A stretch of 64,000 nt of DNA, from contig NZ_CP032509.1 in the NCBI RefSeq assembly GCF_003952725.1, forward strand, positions 3,496,001 to 3,560,000. The letters are read 5' to 3'. The notes below the pieces were generated by a model that ran no database searches, was not told the DNA's origin, and worked only from the letters and a program-made list of their open reading frames with translations. Numbering within the stretch: the first letter of the stretch is position 1; each line of letters starts with the position of its first letter. Both the position numbers and the translations under genes were made by a program. Positions 15,728 through 22,981 of this stretch are shown here, in pieces. The DNA is from Georhizobium profundi. Lineage in GTDB: Bacteria; Pseudomonadota; Alphaproteobacteria; Rhizobiales; Rhizobiaceae.

Positions 15728-17637
15728 AGCGCCACCCCGCTCTTCTCCGCCGCCAGGTGGCCGCAGTTCGCCGCAACCAGCACGGCCGCCACGGGAGGCG
15801 GCACGCTATTGCCACAGCAGGAGCCCTGCACGGTCGCCGAGATCGCTGATCCATCCAGACGCCTGTCGATGATGTAGCTGTCGGGAAAGCCCTGCGCTCG
15901 GAACCGCTCGCGTGGCGTCAGCATGCGCATGCCGATATCGGCTATGGCATAGGTCTGCCCGTCGATGTCGAGAGTCACGAGGCCGAAGCGATCCTTGACG
16001 GTGTCGGTGTGCATCGGCGCATCGACAGCCGCGCCGTCGCCGGTGCCGTAGTATTTCGTCAGGAAGCCGGAAATCACCGCAGCATGATTGCCGCCGGCCG
16101 TCGCGGTCGGTGCGGGCTGTTCGACACTCTGATGGCGACGGGCACTGCCCCGCATGTTGAGAAGATGCGCCGCGACGACGGCCTGCTGCGCGCCGGCCTG
16201 GGTGATGGTCGCAATCGGCTCGTCGGCCGGGCGGCCCGGGTTCACGCCGCCGATACGCCGGCTGTCATTGTTGTGCTGCGCGAGAAAAGCGGCAACCACC
16301 GCCGCCTTGCCGCCGCCGCCGGCCGTGATCGTGCCGACAGGCTCACTGGCCTCGGAGCCGATTGAGGCGCCGAACTGGCGCGACAGATGCACCGCCGCGA
16401 GCACCCCTTCGTTCCCGCCGGGCACCACCGTCGCCGCAGGTTCCTCGACCGAGCGCACGCGTGGCGCCTGCCCTTCCCGCTCTTGGTAGCGCGGCACCAG
16501 GTACGGCGCGACGAGGCCGATCGGCGCCGCTCCGCCGGGCCGCTTCACATAGCTGTTGGCGGTCACGGTCGGCAGCGGCTCGTCGAGAAGCGCGCCGGTC
16601 GAGCCGGTCTGAAACTTCGTCAGGTGGGCCGCAACGATCGCGTTCTGATCTTTCGGGCTAGCCGTGATCGTGTGCAGCGGCGCATCGGCCGCGCGGTTCG
16701 ATCCGCCATGCTGCCCAGCCGTGACGACGGGGACCACGAGCCCCCAAGCGTCACGGGCAGCGGCAACCGTGTGTGCCGGCTCGTCGATGCTCTGCCCCCG
16801 GAAATGGTCGCCACCATGGTTCGCCACCACGATGAAAGGCCGCTTTGCCTCCAGCACGTAGCGCATCACGCCGCGCGCGATTCGGCGCATCGTGTTATCC
16901 GCCAGCGGCCGCACGGCCCGCACCCCGTGCTTCGACATGATCTCGTCGGCCGTGTCGAAGATCGAAGGGCATGGCAGCGACCAGTCGATGATCTCCGCCG
17001 CCGTGCGCCATGGCTTCAGCTTGCCGGCCTTGATCAGCTTCGCGTCATCCGGTTTCTTCGGATCGCCATGAGTGCGCTTTGGCCAGACGATCGGCCGCCC
17101 GTCCCGCCTTGCGATCAGGAAGAACCGCTTGCGGATCGTCGGTGCACCATAGTCACAGGCGCGCAGCTCGCGCCACTGCACCTTGTATCCGGCTTTCTTC
17201 AGCCGCTTCATCCATTGCTCGAAGATCAGGCCGCGCAGTTCGGGAATCGGCTTGCCGTCATTGCAGAGCGGCCCCCACGTGCGGAACTCCTCGACATTCT
17301 CCAGGATGATGACGTCTGGCTTCGCCTCTTCCGCCCAGCGCACGACGATCCACGCCAAATCGCGGATGTTGCGATCCATCGGCTTGCCGCCCTTGGCCTT
17401 TGAGAAGTGCTTGCAGTCCGGCGAGGCCCAGAAGAGCCCCACATGTCGGCCCTTCGTCACTTCCAGCGGCGAGACGTCCCAGATGTTGCTGTCGAGATGC
17501 AGCGTGTCCGGATGGTTCACCGCATGCATGGAAAGCGCGTCGGCCGAGTGGTTGATCGCCACATCCGGCGAGCGCCCGAGCGCCATCTCGATACCCGTCG
17601 AGGCACCGCCGCCGCCGGCGAAACTGTCGATGATCAT
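15724..17637 (-). CDS. C5-cytosine DNA methyltransferase with internal repeats
   Basis: A 637-residue m5C methyltransferase. Motif I is IDSFAGGGGASTGIEMAL; motif IV ASPDCKHFSKAKGG contains the catalytic Cys (in PDC form rather than PCQ); motif VI is VIILENVEEF; motif VIII is TIRKRFFLIARR. Between about residues 270 and 560 come roughly eight degenerate units of 33-45 residues, each starting like DEPLPTVTA and followed by a VAAHL-like stretch. They form an enlarged variable region. The C-terminal motifs IX-X (RERFRAQGFPDSYI, CGNSVPPPVA) close the fold. ATG 17637 overlaps the previous stop. Confidence 0.92.
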   Translation of the reverse strand: MIIDSFAGGGGASTGIEMALGRSPDVAINHSADALSMHAVNHPDTLHLDSNIWDVSPLEVTKGRHVGLFWASPDCKHFSKAKGGKPMDRNIRDLAWIVVRWAEEAKPDVIILENVEEFRTWGPLCNDGKPIPELRGLIFEQWMKRLKKAGYKVQWRELRACDYGAPTIRKRFFLIARRDGRPIVWPKRTHGDPKKPDDAKLIKAGKLKPWRTAAEIIDWSLPCPSIFDTADEIMSKHGVRAVRPLADNTMRRIARGVMRYVLEAKRPFIVVANHGGDHFRGQSIDEPAHTVAAARDAWGLVVPVVTAGQHGGSNRAADAPLHTITASPKDQNAIVAAHLTKFQTGSTGALLDEPLPTVTANSYVKRPGGAAPIGLVAPYLVPRYQEREGQAPRVRSVEEPAATVVPGGNEGVLAAVHLSRQFGASIGSEASEPVGTITAGGGGKAAVVAAFLAQHNNDSRRIGGVNPGRPADEPIATITQAGAQQAVVAAHLLNMRGSARRHQSVEQPAPTATAGGNHAAVISGFLTKYYGTGDGAAVDAPMHTDTVKDRFGLVTLDIDGQTYAIADIGMRMLTPRERFRAQGFPDSYIIDRRLDGSAISATVQGSCCGNSVPPPVAAVLVAANCGHLAAEKSGVAL

Positions 17638-17960
17638 TGGCTGCATGAAACTGCGCCCCCTGTCGTCGCGGGTCGGTCCCGCTTGTCCCGCACCGAGGCG
17701 AGCGAGAGCCGCGCGCCGAGAAGTGCCCTATCCGTTGAAAAGCCGAGCTCGCCGTATTCGCTGCGCGTACGCCGAAGCGCGGAGATCTCGATTGCGAGCC
17801 AGTCGAGCCCGGGCTGGAACTTCAGCCGCGTGAGCTCCTCGCGGATCTGCAGCTCGCGCTTAAGCAGGATCTCCAGCGGCATCCGCAGCAGCATGTCCGC
17901 GCGTGCCCCATCGTCGGTAGCGTCGCGCAGGCCTTCGATGATCGGCAGAAGGTCATCCAT
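17634..17960 (-). CDS. Hypothetical phage protein
   Basis: A 108-residue, mainly helical, charged protein: MDDLLPIIEGLRDATDDGAR at the start, then LLRMPLEILLKRELQIREEL. It overlaps the ParB/MT-A70 gene by eight bases at its start and the cytosine methylase by four at its end. I do not recognise it. Being locked between two methyltransferase genes suggests a shared transcript; no function can be given. Confidence 0.65.
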   Translation of the reverse strand: MDDLLPIIEGLRDATDDGARADMLLRMPLEILLKRELQIREELTRLKFQPGLDWLAIEISALRRTRSEYGELGFSTDRALLGARLSLASVRDKRDRPATTGGAVSCSQ

Positions 17961-19119
17961 CTGAAGCGCCCTCGCCGGCCTCGAAGCCCCAGAACGACCA
18001 GCTGCCATTGCGGCGCACGTCGTCCGGCGCGAGTGATGCCTCACGCTGGAAAAGCTCCAGCTTGCGCATGTCGGGATAGAGCCGCTCGATCATCTCCGCG
18101 AAGAAGCACGGCTTGGCCGAGTGCCCGCCCTTCTTTTCCGCATGGACGGAAGCCGCCTGCGTGCCTGGCAGCGGCGCCGGGAAATCGCCACGCTTGCCGA
18201 TCAGCAGCAGCTCGTGCCGGTCCCGCACCCATCGCCCCATCCCGATGTCGATTTTGTCCCAGATCAGGCAGGTGACGAAGTCGAAGCCCCATGCGCGCAG
18301 AACGTCGACCCCGTCATCGGTTCGGTTCGCCGTTACCCAGAGAAAGCACACCGCATCGCGCGTCGCCGGCGAGGTCTTTCCGGCGCAGAGCTTCTTGATC
18401 GCGTCGAGATCCATGGCCGGGTACATCAGCCCCCGGTCCTGCCCGGTCTCATCCGACCAGGCTTCTTGTGCCCAAGGCGGGTCCGCATAGAGAATCGGAT
18501 AGGCGGCGACCGGCATCGTGCCGGCCTCCACGGTTCCACGCGCCGCGATTTCGTTGATGAGATCGGTACGAACCCGCCGCCCGTGCTCACGCTGGCGATC
18601 GCGGATCGACTTGGCGGTCGCCATCAGCTCGCGCGCGTTGTCCGGTTCCGGCAGGAAGGCCGTGCGGATCGGCTTGCGCGCCGGCTGCACGACGCCGTCC
18701 CGCCCCTCGACTTCCTCATGGTGGGGAATTTCCCCACCAGCGACGAGGCTCTTGCGCACCTTCGCAACGGTCTTGTGATCGACCGCCAGCATCTGCGCGA
18801 TCGCGCGCGACGATATCGAAGGCGTGTCCCGCAGCTGGTCGGCGATCAGATCGCGCTTCTGGGCTGCCGTCAGGTGCCGCCGCGAAACGTTTAGCTCGCG
18901 CGCCAGCGTCCGCTTCTCCTCTTCCGCCAATCCCTTGCGCACGAAGCGGGGCCAATCGACGAGGCCGAGGCTCTCGCAGATCGCGACGCGATTGTGCCCG
19001 TCGAGGATGTTGCCATCCTCGTCATATTCCACCGGCACGAGGACGCCGTGGGCGACGATCGAGGCTTCGAGCGCGGCGCGGTCATCGTCGGAAAGTGGCG
19101 GGAGGAGCTGATATTTCAT
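17953..19119 (-). CDS. ParB-like domain fused to MT-A70 adenine methyltransferase
   Basis: A 388-residue fusion. The N-terminal 60 residues form a ParB/Spo0J-like domain (GVLVPVEYDEDGNILDGHNR) followed by an HTH (SSRAIAQMLAVDHKTVAKVR). The C-terminal half is an MT-A70 N6-adenine methyltransferase: PILYADPPWAQEAW carries the catalytic DPPW, and RDRHELLLIGKRGDFPAP follows. This fusion is common in phages; the ParB/HTH part presumably gives DNA targeting. The start overlaps the GapR-like stop by one base. It is the third methylase in one operon. Confidence 0.9.
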   Translation of the reverse strand: MKYQLLPPLSDDDRAALEASIVAHGVLVPVEYDEDGNILDGHNRVAICESLGLVDWPRFVRKGLAEEEKRTLARELNVSRRHLTAAQKRDLIADQLRDTPSISSRAIAQMLAVDHKTVAKVRKSLVAGGEIPHHEEVEGRDGVVQPARKPIRTAFLPEPDNARELMATAKSIRDRQREHGRRVRTDLINEIAARGTVEAGTMPVAAYPILYADPPWAQEAWSDETGQDRGLMYPAMDLDAIKKLCAGKTSPATRDAVCFLWVTANRTDDGVDVLRAWGFDFVTCLIWDKIDIGMGRWVRDRHELLLIGKRGDFPAPLPGTQAASVHAEKKGGHSAKPCFFAEMIERLYPDMRKLELFQREASLAPDDVRRNGSWSFWGFEAGEGASDG

Positions 19120-19589
19120 CAGCCGTGCTCCGGCATCATGCCGAGCGCGACGAGATAGGTGTCGAGGATCGCCTCTTGCTCCGCCCGCTCGTCTGGATCG
19201 AGCTTGCGCAACGCGATCACCCGCCGAAGCGCCTTGGTGTCGAAGCCGCAACCCTTCGCCTCGGAATAGACGCCCTTGATGTCGTCGGCGATCGCCTTCT
19301 TTTCTTCCTCGAGCCGCTCGATCCGCTCGACGAACGCGCGCAGCTGGTCTCGCGCAACACCGTTCGTGTAGGGCGAAGGCGCTTCCGGCATACCACCCTT
19401 CACGGTATCGACGGCCTCCTTGAGCTGCGACAGCGTTGCCGGCGGCGTCTCGGTGCCGTCCGGAAGCGTCATTGTCACGGTCATTTCGGAATCATCGGCA
19501 GCAGCCGCCGCCTTGCCGCGCTTTGCCTTGGCGGGCTTCGAGGCTGCTGCTTTCGGAGTGCGCGGGCTGAAGGGATCGTAACCTGCCAT
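19119..19589 (-). CDS. GapR-like DUF2312 DNA-binding protein
   Basis: A 156-residue protein. The first 75 residues are an Ala/Lys-rich tail; the C-terminal 80 residues match DUF2312/GapR ([20 protein letters not shown], then [18 protein letters not shown]). GapR of Caulobacter binds overtwisted AT-rich DNA ahead of replication forks and assists topoisomerases. In the phage it may do so for phage replication or compete with host GapR. It overlaps both neighbours by one base (TGATG). Confidence 0.88.
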   Translation of the reverse strand: MAGYDPFSPRTPKAAASKPAKAKRGKAAAAADDSEMTVTMTLPDGTETPPATLSQLKEAVDTVKGGMPEAPSPYTNGVARDQLRAFVERIERLEEEKKAIADDIKGVYSEAKGCGFDTKALRRVIALRKLDPDERAEQEAILDTYLVALGMMPEHG

Positions 19590-19921
19590 CACACCTCGCC
19601 CCGCCGGTATTCGCGCCAGGTGTCGAGGATGCGCACGATGGTCGCTTCCGGCACGCCGAGCTTCTGGGCAATCTCCGCCGTGTCCCACTCCGCGCGCGCA
19701 TGGAGCAGCAGGCAGGCGCCGACGATTGCGTCGAGATCCGCATCGGTATGAATGGCGCCCTTCTCGCGCGCGCAGACCGCCGCAAACGCCATGTCGAAGA
19801 GCAGGCCGCACCAGGCGGAGGTCGAATAGTTCCGCGCCTGTGCCTGGGCATCAAGCACAGCCTTTGCCCGCGCCGTCACGCTCACCTGTACGCCGACCAT
19901 CTTCTGAAAGGGCGCCGCCAT
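19589..19921 (-). CDS. Helix-turn-helix hypothetical phage protein
   Basis: A 110-residue protein. The C-terminal part has a helix-turn-helix pattern ([20 protein letters not shown]); the N-terminal part ([20 protein letters not shown]) may be a dimerisation helix. It lies between the GcrA-like and GapR-like genes in the early operon. A small regulator is likely, but no family name can be given. M8 (19900) is an alternative start. Confidence 0.65.
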   Translation of the reverse strand: MAAPFQKMVGVQVSVTARAKAVLDAQAQARNYSTSAWCGLLFDMAFAAVCAREKGAIHTDADLDAIVGACLLLHARAEWDTAEIAQKLGVPEATIVRILDTWREYRRGEV

Positions 19922-19923
19922 CG

Positions 19924-20424
19924 TCAGAACCCCGCCTGCCCGTCGCGCGCACGGGCCCGAGCAGCATGGTGAGTGCAGTAGCGACGGTTGAGCTTCAGTT
20001 CGCCGGCGTCGGGGTCCGCGACCGGCAGGCCGCAGAATCGATGCTCATCGGCAGCCACCTGATGACCGCTCACAGGGAAATGACACGCGAGGCCACCAAG
20101 CCGCTCAAGCGTGATGTCTTCCGCCAGTCGGTCCGCATCCAGGACGGCCGCCGATGCTTTGACGGAGGGCGCCAGACCATCCTTCAGCTGCACCGCCTTC
20201 GGACCGCGCGGCGTTTCGGGCGCCTCACGCTTGCCGAGCTGGATGCGGGTGCCCGGTCCACCATGGCCACCGGGCTCGCGCGGTGAAGGCACACCCATGC
20301 GGTTGAGCTTGCCGATCACTGCATTGCGGCTCACCCCAAGGCGTTGCGCAATGACCCCGCAGCTCATCCCTTCGCCGCGCAGCTTTTCGGCGGTTTCCGC
20401 CATGCTGCTGGTCCAATCAACCAT
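19924..20424 (-). CDS. GcrA-like cell-cycle regulator of phage
   Basis: A 166-residue protein with both marks of the GcrA family: an N-terminal helix-turn-helix (GMSCGVIAQRLGVSRNAVIG then KLNRMG) and a C-terminal Cys/His segment (GLACHFPV, HRFCGLPV, RRYCTHHAARARA). Host GcrA binds sigma-70 RNA polymerase and activates promoters with methylated GANTC sites. A phage copy could redirect cell-cycle transcription or activate phage promoters depending on CcrM methylation; the host ccrM gene is in this same window. The start ATG 20424 overlaps the previous stop. Confidence 0.85.
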   Translation of the reverse strand: MVDWTSSMAETAEKLRGEGMSCGVIAQRLGVSRNAVIGKLNRMGVPSPREPGGHGGPGTRIQLGKREAPETPRGPKAVQLKDGLAPSVKASAAVLDADRLAEDITLERLGGLACHFPVSGHQVAADEHRFCGLPVADPDAGELKLNRRYCTHHAARARARDGQAGF

Positions 20425-20650
20425 TGCTCGCCCAGCCTCCGATGAAGAGACCGCCCGGCAGCCGATCAGCAACGGGATTCACTGCGCAGAAGCGGCTGGC
20501 GAAATCGAACGTGTCGACATGCCGATTCAGCGGCGAATGCTCCGAGGAACCAGCCTCGACATCCAGCCGGACGGCATCGTCCAACGGAATGTGGACAGAC
20601 GGACGCCTGTAGAGCCCCGGTCGTCTCCGGTTGATCCGCGCGGCGCTCAT
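20417..20650 (-). CDS. Small hypothetical phage protein
   Basis: A 77-residue protein (MSAARINRRRPGLYRRPSVH at the start, LPGGLFIGGWASNG at the end). The ATG overlaps the CII-like gene stop by four bases and its end overlaps the gcrA-like start by eight, so it is part of the operon. No domain is recognised. Confidence 0.6.
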   Translation of the reverse strand: MSAARINRRRPGLYRRPSVHIPLDDAVRLDVEAGSSEHSPLNRHVDTFDFASRFCAVNPVADRLPGGLFIGGWASNG

Positions 20651-21150
20651 CGGTCGTCACCCACGACGCGCAGCACCTTGGCGCGAGAAAGCACCGTGCG
20701 CAGATCCGCCACGCTCTTCTCCATCGACGAGGCGGCGCGGTCCATTTCGGTCGCTTCGGCCGGCGTCAGCTTGCCGTCGGCCAAAGCCCGGGCGCCGACC
20801 TGCATCAGCTCCCCTGCCCGCGAAATCGTTTCGGCGTGGGCGGTCAGCGCGCATGAGCTTGCGCCGCCAGAGTCCAGCTCGTCGGGGTCGGCCAGCCGCC
20901 GCCCGCCGATACCGGCGAGCACGGACGTGATCAGCGGTTGCCCGCATTCGGCTTCCAGCATCAGCAGCGCGGGAATGGTCACTAGGTCCGGATCGCCGGC
21001 ATTGTTCCAGCGGCCGACCTGGCTGCGAGATACCGACGTCACCTCGGCAGCGCGATCGATCCCGCCGCAGCGCTTGATCAGATCGCGTTGTGCCGCCTTC
21101 AGCCGGTGAAACCAGGCATCGGAAAACGGCGCTTTCGTCAGTTCGCTCAT
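20647..21150 (-). CDS. Phage CII-like regulatory protein (putative)
   Basis: A 167-residue protein starting MSELTKAPFSDAWFHRLKAA at ATG 21150, which has a GAGGG at a good distance. Residues 20-50 hold a helix-turn-helix (GIDRAAEVTSVSRSQVGRWN). A C-terminal helical part (ADGKLTPAEATEMDRAASSM) resembles the Phage_CP76/CII-like regulators. It is the first gene after the Cro-like gene in the leftward operon, and two 17-base palindromes lie just upstream of it. A CII-like or early-gene regulator role is inferred. Confidence 0.65.
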   Translation of the reverse strand: MSELTKAPFSDAWFHRLKAAQRDLIKRCGGIDRAAEVTSVSRSQVGRWNNAGDPDLVTIPALLMLEAECGQPLITSVLAGIGGRRLADPDELDSGGASSCALTAHAETISRAGELMQVGARALADGKLTPAEATEMDRAASSMEKSVADLRTVLSRAKVLRVVGDDR

Positions 21151-21175
21151 GATGTGCCCTCGTCTAGGCACACGA

Positions 21176-21192
21176 AATCCCGCGCCGGGATT
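21176..21192. promoter_or_regulatory. 17-bp palindrome AATCCCG-CGC-CGGGATT
   Basis: A perfect inverted repeat with seven-base arms, 26 bases upstream of the CII-like start. It differs from the CI-type operators, so it probably binds another regulator, possibly the Cro-like or CII-like protein. Confidence 0.5.
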
Positions 21193-21203
21193 ATCCGGCG
21201 TGA

Positions 21204-21220
21204 AATCCCGTGGTGGGATT
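21204..21220. promoter_or_regulatory. 17-bp near-palindrome AATCCCG-TGG-TGGGATT
   Basis: A second copy of the 21176-21192 element with one arm mismatch, its centre 28 bases away. The pair lies between the Cro-like and CII-like genes. Confidence 0.48.
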
Positions 21221-21257
21221 GTTCGGCAAATGGTGAATTCAGATCACGCGAACGCCA

Positions 21258-21515
21258 TCAGGGGCCGCGCAACGAAGGGGGTGCAGATGCAGACGCAAAG
21301 CTGGTTGCAGCGGCCGGATCAGACGAAGGGTGCGAAGCATCATCGGGCCGTCGATCGCGAAGCCCGCGCAGGAGAATCAAAGCCGGCCCTTTGCTGGGCG
21401 GCTCACGCTCCCACTTGGAAACGGTCGCGCGATCGACATCGCAATGGTCCGCCAGCTGTTGCTGCGTCCATCCCAATGTTCCTCGAAGCTTTCGGACGTC
21501 AATAATGTCGCACAT
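21258..21515 (-). CDS. Cro-like XRE-family regulator
   Basis: An 85-residue protein with one XRE helix-turn-helix (VRKLRGTLGWTQQQLADHCD followed by VDRATVSKWERE). It is transcribed away from the CI-like repressor and is the first gene of the leftward lytic operon, as with lambda cro. Start ATG 21515 was chosen by domain fit; upstream codons read through the operator region. A TTGACT box at 21551-21546 with a 17-base spacer would place transcription within a few bases of this ATG, so the message may be leaderless. Confidence 0.8.
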   Translation of the reverse strand: MCDIIDVRKLRGTLGWTQQQLADHCDVDRATVSKWEREPPSKGPALILLRGLRDRRPDDASHPSSDPAAATSFASASAPPSLRGP

Positions 21516-21524
21516 GGCGAAGAC

Positions 21525-21539
21525 CGTGCATAACGCACG
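21525..21539. promoter_or_regulatory. CI-type operator copy 1, CGTGC-ATAAC-GCACG
   Basis: A perfect palindrome in the cro/cI intergenic region, in the spacer of the predicted leftward promoter (TTGACT at 21551-21546). The 19-base string around it recurs exactly at 22325-22343. Confidence 0.7.
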
Positions 21540-21571
21540 TTTTAAAGTCAAGTCGAATTGCACGCCTGATC

Positions 21572-21586
21572 CGTGCTTTTTGCACA
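21572..21586. promoter_or_regulatory. CI-type operator copy 2, CGTGC-TTTTT-GCACA
   Basis: Same CGTGC-N5-GCAC pattern, ending two bases before the CI-like ATG, so it is placed for autoregulation of the repressor. Confidence 0.65.
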
Positions 21587-21588
21587 AC

Positions 21589-22281
21589 ATGACCTATGAT
21601 GACAGACCCGAACCGGCGATCCGCCTGCAACAAGCCCGTGAGAAGCGTGGTTTTAAGTCAGCCCGAGACGCCGCCAATTATTTCGGCTGGAACTACGAAA
21701 CCTACGTTCAGCATGAGAACGGCACGCGCGGCATCACCCGTATGGCTGAGCGATATGCGACCGCGCTTCACGTCAGCCGGGCCTGGCTATTGACGGGAGA
21801 AGGCCTGCAGGAAAACGAAACGGAAGTGCCTTTGATGGGCTACATCGGGGCCGGGGCCGAGATTCTGCCGGAGTTTGAACAGGTCCCCGAAGACGGACTT
21901 GAGCAGATTTGGGTACCCTTCCCGCTACCCGCTGAGATGATCGCCTTCGGCGTTCGTGGGGATTCGATGCTCCCCGTCTACAAAGATGGCGCCGTCATCA
22001 TTTGCTACAAAGAACGCAAGCGCCCAATCGAGGCGTTCTACGGCGAAGACGCTGCTGTTCGAACCGAGGATGGAAGACGCTTTCTCAAGACCATCATGCG
22101 AGGAAACGACAGCCACGTTCATCTGTTCTCCTGGAATGCCGCCCCCATCGAGAACGTGCGCCTTGAGTGGGTTGGCGAGATCTTCGCAGTGCTTCCGCCA
22201 AAGGCGCTGAAAAAGGTGGACCAGCAAGGCGGCCTGCAGGGGTCTTTGTCCCTGCCGAGGGCCGTGCGCAAAAGCGGCTAA
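21589..22281 (+). CDS. CI-like prophage repressor with S24 protease domain
   Basis: A 230-residue repressor. Residues about 10-75 are an XRE-type DNA-binding domain (RLQQAREKRGFKSARDAANY, VSRAWLLTGEG). The C-terminal half is a LexA/CI-type S24 domain: VPLMGYIGAGAEILP holds the likely self-cleavage site, FGVRGDSMLPVYKDG the catalytic Ser, and DGRRFLKTIMRGN the catalytic Lys. It should repress both divergent early promoters and be cleaved after RecA activation. ATG 21589 fits the domain; the long frame before it is antisense to cro. Four operator copies flank the gene. Confidence 0.92.
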   Translation: MTYDDRPEPAIRLQQAREKRGFKSARDAANYFGWNYETYVQHENGTRGITRMAERYATALHVSRAWLLTGEGLQENETEVPLMGYIGAGAEILPEFEQVPEDGLEQIWVPFPLPAEMIAFGVRGDSMLPVYKDGAVIICYKERKRPIEAFYGEDAAVRTEDGRRFLKTIMRGNDSHVHLFSWNAAPIENVRLEWVGEIFAVLPPKALKKVDQQGGLQGSLSLPRAVRKSG

Positions 22282-22291
22282 AACCGCAAAG

Positions 22292-22306
22292 CGTGCGTTT
22301 CGCACT
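22292..22306. promoter_or_regulatory. CI-type operator copy 3, CGTGC-GTTTC-GCACT
   Basis: Same pattern, eleven bases past the CI stop, just upstream of the TTGACA box of the rightward promoter. Confidence 0.62.
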
Positions 22307-22313
22307 TTTTTGA

Positions 22314-22342
22314 TTGACAGATTGCCGTGCATAACGCACGTT
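22314..22342 (+). promoter_or_regulatory. Predicted rightward promoter, TTGACA box with operator in spacer
   Basis: TTGACA at 22314-22319, a 17-base spacer and CACGTT at 22337-22342. The -35 box is good, the -10 box weak. The leftward cro promoter has the same design (TTGACT, 17 bases, CACGGT), which supports both. Confidence 0.45.
22326..22340. promoter_or_regulatory. CI-type operator copy 4, CGTGC-ATAAC-GCACG
   Basis: Identical to copy 1. It overlaps the spacer and -10 of the predicted rightward promoter, so repressor binding should block it. Confidence 0.7.
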
Positions 22343-22409
22343 TCTGTCGTTCCTCATCGGGAACGGCCGCGCGGCGCTGCACCCCTCCCATGCCCCCAAC
22401 TGCCGCGCG

Positions 22410-22429
22410 GTCTCCTCTTTTCAGGAGAC
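22410..22429 (+). promoter_or_regulatory. Hairpin burying the ribosome binding site of the first rightward gene
   Basis: GTCTCCT-CTTTTC-AGGAGAC forms a perfect seven-pair stem, and its right arm is the AGGAG ribosome binding site of the ATG at 22434. Confidence 0.6.
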
Positions 22430-22433
22430 TGCG

Positions 22434-22700
22434 ATGATCCGCAATCAGTACCGCCCAGCAGCACAGCCGCAGGGCCGAACTCCCCGCCAGTCCTGCGCAC
22501 CCAGCTGCCTGACGCACATGCGCGAACGCCTCATCGACCGCCTGGCCGATGATATGCGCGTCTTCGCTGGCTCCGGTGTGAGCGTCACCGTTGAGCTGCT
22601 CGCCGGCCGCTCCGGAGCTTCGCCAGCGCTCATTGCCCACTTGGCACCCGTTGCCGCCAAGCGCGCCCGCCGCGCGTCCGTGCGGAGTGTCGTGCGATGA
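22434..22700 (+). CDS. Hypothetical phage protein, first gene of rightward operon
   Basis: An 88-residue Arg-rich, basic protein (MIRNQYRPAAQPQGRTPRQS at the start, SVTVELLAGRSGAS in the middle). AGGAGAC lies six bases upstream of the ATG but inside a hairpin. The end overlaps the next gene by four bases (ATGA). No family recognised. First place after the repressor-controlled promoter suggests an early role. Confidence 0.6.
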   Translation: MIRNQYRPAAQPQGRTPRQSCAPSCLTHMRERLIDRLADDMRVFAGSGVSVTVELLAGRSGASPALIAHLAPVAAKRARRASVRSVVR

Positions 22701-22981
22701 AGGCGCGCTTCCCCAGCACAAGCTTTTCACTGGTAGACGCCTGCCTCGGCGACATCGAGCATCCGGTTCGCCGCCCGGCCAACGACGAGACGCTTCCGCC
22801 CATGGTCGTTCCGACCGAAGAGGGCAAGCAGCTGGCCGCGATGCAGACCAAGAGCATCACCGATGCTGTCCTCGTCACGATCCTCGCCGGCGCCATCTTC
22901 GCGATCGGCTTTGCGATGGGCCAGCTCACGCAACAGACGATCATGGACGCGCGCGCCTACGAGATGGAGCGCCGCGTCTGA
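22697..22981 (+). CDS. Small phage protein with one membrane helix
   Basis: A 94-residue protein with one C-terminal hydrophobic segment (ITDAVLVTILAGAIFAIGFA, about residues 53-75) and a soluble N-terminus containing IEHPVRRPANDETLPPMV. It overlaps both neighbours (ATGA at the start, TGATG at the end). Function unknown; a membrane-linked lysogeny or exclusion role is possible only by position. Confidence 0.65.
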   Translation: MKARFPSTSFSLVDACLGDIEHPVRRPANDETLPPMVVPTEEGKQLAAMQTKSITDAVLVTILAGAIFAIGFAMGQLTQQTIMDARAYEMERRV

